Assembly (NCBI GenBank): GCA_965651135.1
Contig: CBFGRJ010000443.1
Location: forward strand, 1 to 5,980
Direction of reading: 5' to 3'
Length of the DNA stretch: 5,980 nt
From: JAICQQ01 sp965651135
Lineage (GTDB): Bacteria > Myxococcota_A > Polyangia > Polyangiales > Polyangiaceae
The notes beneath the pieces were generated by a model. It was not told where the DNA came from. It did no database searches and was given only the letters and a program-made list of their open reading frames with translations. The position numbers and the translations under genes are program-made. This document shows positions 5,577-5,980 of the stretch, in pieces; the first letter of the stretch is position 1, and each line of letters begins with the position of its first letter.

Positions 5577-5980
5577 GTGGCGGACGACGGCATCATGTCA
5601 GACCTCATCGAGGCCTTTCGCTCGGAGGTCGGGGAGTTGTTCGACGAGCTCGCCAGCCTGGTTGCTGCGCTGCCCGATTGTCGGGAGGGCGAGCTTCAGG
5701 CCGCGGCACGCTCTGCCATGCGCCTGGCTCACAACCTGAAGGGTGCCAGCGGCTCGGTGGGCCTCAAGACATTGTCGCAAGTGGCTCACCACTTCGAGGG
5801 TGCCCTGACCCCGCTGGTCCAGGCTGGGCTGACACCCAGCGCGGAGCACGTCAGCGCGCTCGGGTCCACCGTCATTGCCATGCAGGCGCTGGCTGAACGC
5901 GCAGAAGACGAAGCCGAGCAGCCCGAGCTCGCGACGTTGGTCGAGCAGTTGCAGCTGTTCTCACGAACGTCGGCGCCGTC
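5577..5980 (+). CDS. cheA: CheA chemosensory histidine kinase, N-terminal HPt part (cut by right edge)
   Basis: The start of a CheA-type kinase; 134 codons are visible and the frame is open at the right edge. The N-terminal HPt domain is clear: an amphipathic helix IEAFRSEVGELFDELASL (11-28), then AHNLKGASGSVGL (51-63) with phospho-accepting His52, and the following helix ending AHHFEGAL (70-77). In CheA this His takes phosphate from the kinase domain's ATP and passes it to CheY or CheB. The dimerisation, ATPase and CheW-binding domains should follow outside the window. GTG at 5577 is chosen because of the GGGAGG before it; ATG at 5595 (MSDLIEAF) is the alternative and removes six residues. 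Calling it cheA rather than a lone HPt protein rests on the family-like sequence and on cheW directly before it. A CheA fused to a receiver, as in FrzE, cannot be excluded. Confidence 0.85.
   Translation, partial: MADDGIMSDLIEAFRSEVGELFDELASLVAALPDCREGELQAAARSAMRLAHNLKGASGSVGLKTLSQVAHHFEGALTPLVQAGLTPSAEHVSALGSTVIAMQALAERAEDEAEQPELATLVEQLQLFSRTSAP

Noticed and set aside
1..5980. CRISPR arrays, tRNA or rRNA genes, insertion sequences
   Set aside because: No regularly spaced repeats, RNA-gene signatures, transposase-like frames or terminal inverted repeats were seen on reading the window.

Overview
The window looks like chromosomal DNA from a moderately GC-rich (about 60% in lines counted by hand) deltaproteobacterium in the broad sense, most likely a myxobacterium (Myxococcota). 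The clues are a membrane-anchored Ser/Thr kinase with an HRDxS loop and a long Ala/Ser/Pro tail, a CheR methyltransferase with a C-terminal TPR-like region, and a CheW with a charged N-terminal helix. This assignment is inference; no rRNA or other taxonomic marker is present.

Layout, left to right. (1) The C-terminal end of a membrane protein that starts before the window. (2) A complete 518-residue transmembrane Ser/Thr protein kinase on the plus strand. (3) Convergent with it, only 12 nt away, a minus-strand pair transcribed right to left: a 120-residue stand-alone receiver (CheY-like), then cheR. (4) A non-coding divergent region of about 390 nt holding a 20-bp near-palindrome, a recurring GTGTC motif and an extended -10 promoter exactly 7 nt before a start codon. 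(5) A plus-strand operon: a 342-residue protein resembling the alpha/alpha-toroid (terpene cyclase / prenyltransferase-like) fold, then cheW, then the N-terminal HPt end of cheA, cut by the right edge.

Functionally, most of the window is one chemosensory (Che-type) locus split into two divergent arms. CheA would phosphorylate the stand-alone receiver, CheW would couple CheA to receptors, and CheR would methylate receptors. No receptor (MCP) and no CheB lie inside the window. The unexpected member is the toroid-like protein, which opens the cheW-cheA arm and has no standard role in chemotaxis. The kinase next door could belong to a separate signalling unit; nothing in the sequence links it directly to the Che genes.

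The main candidates for something new are the toroid-like protein as part of a chemosensory system, its possible leaderless expression, the palindrome and repeats in the divergent control region, and a 15-bp tandem duplication that copies the start region of cheR.
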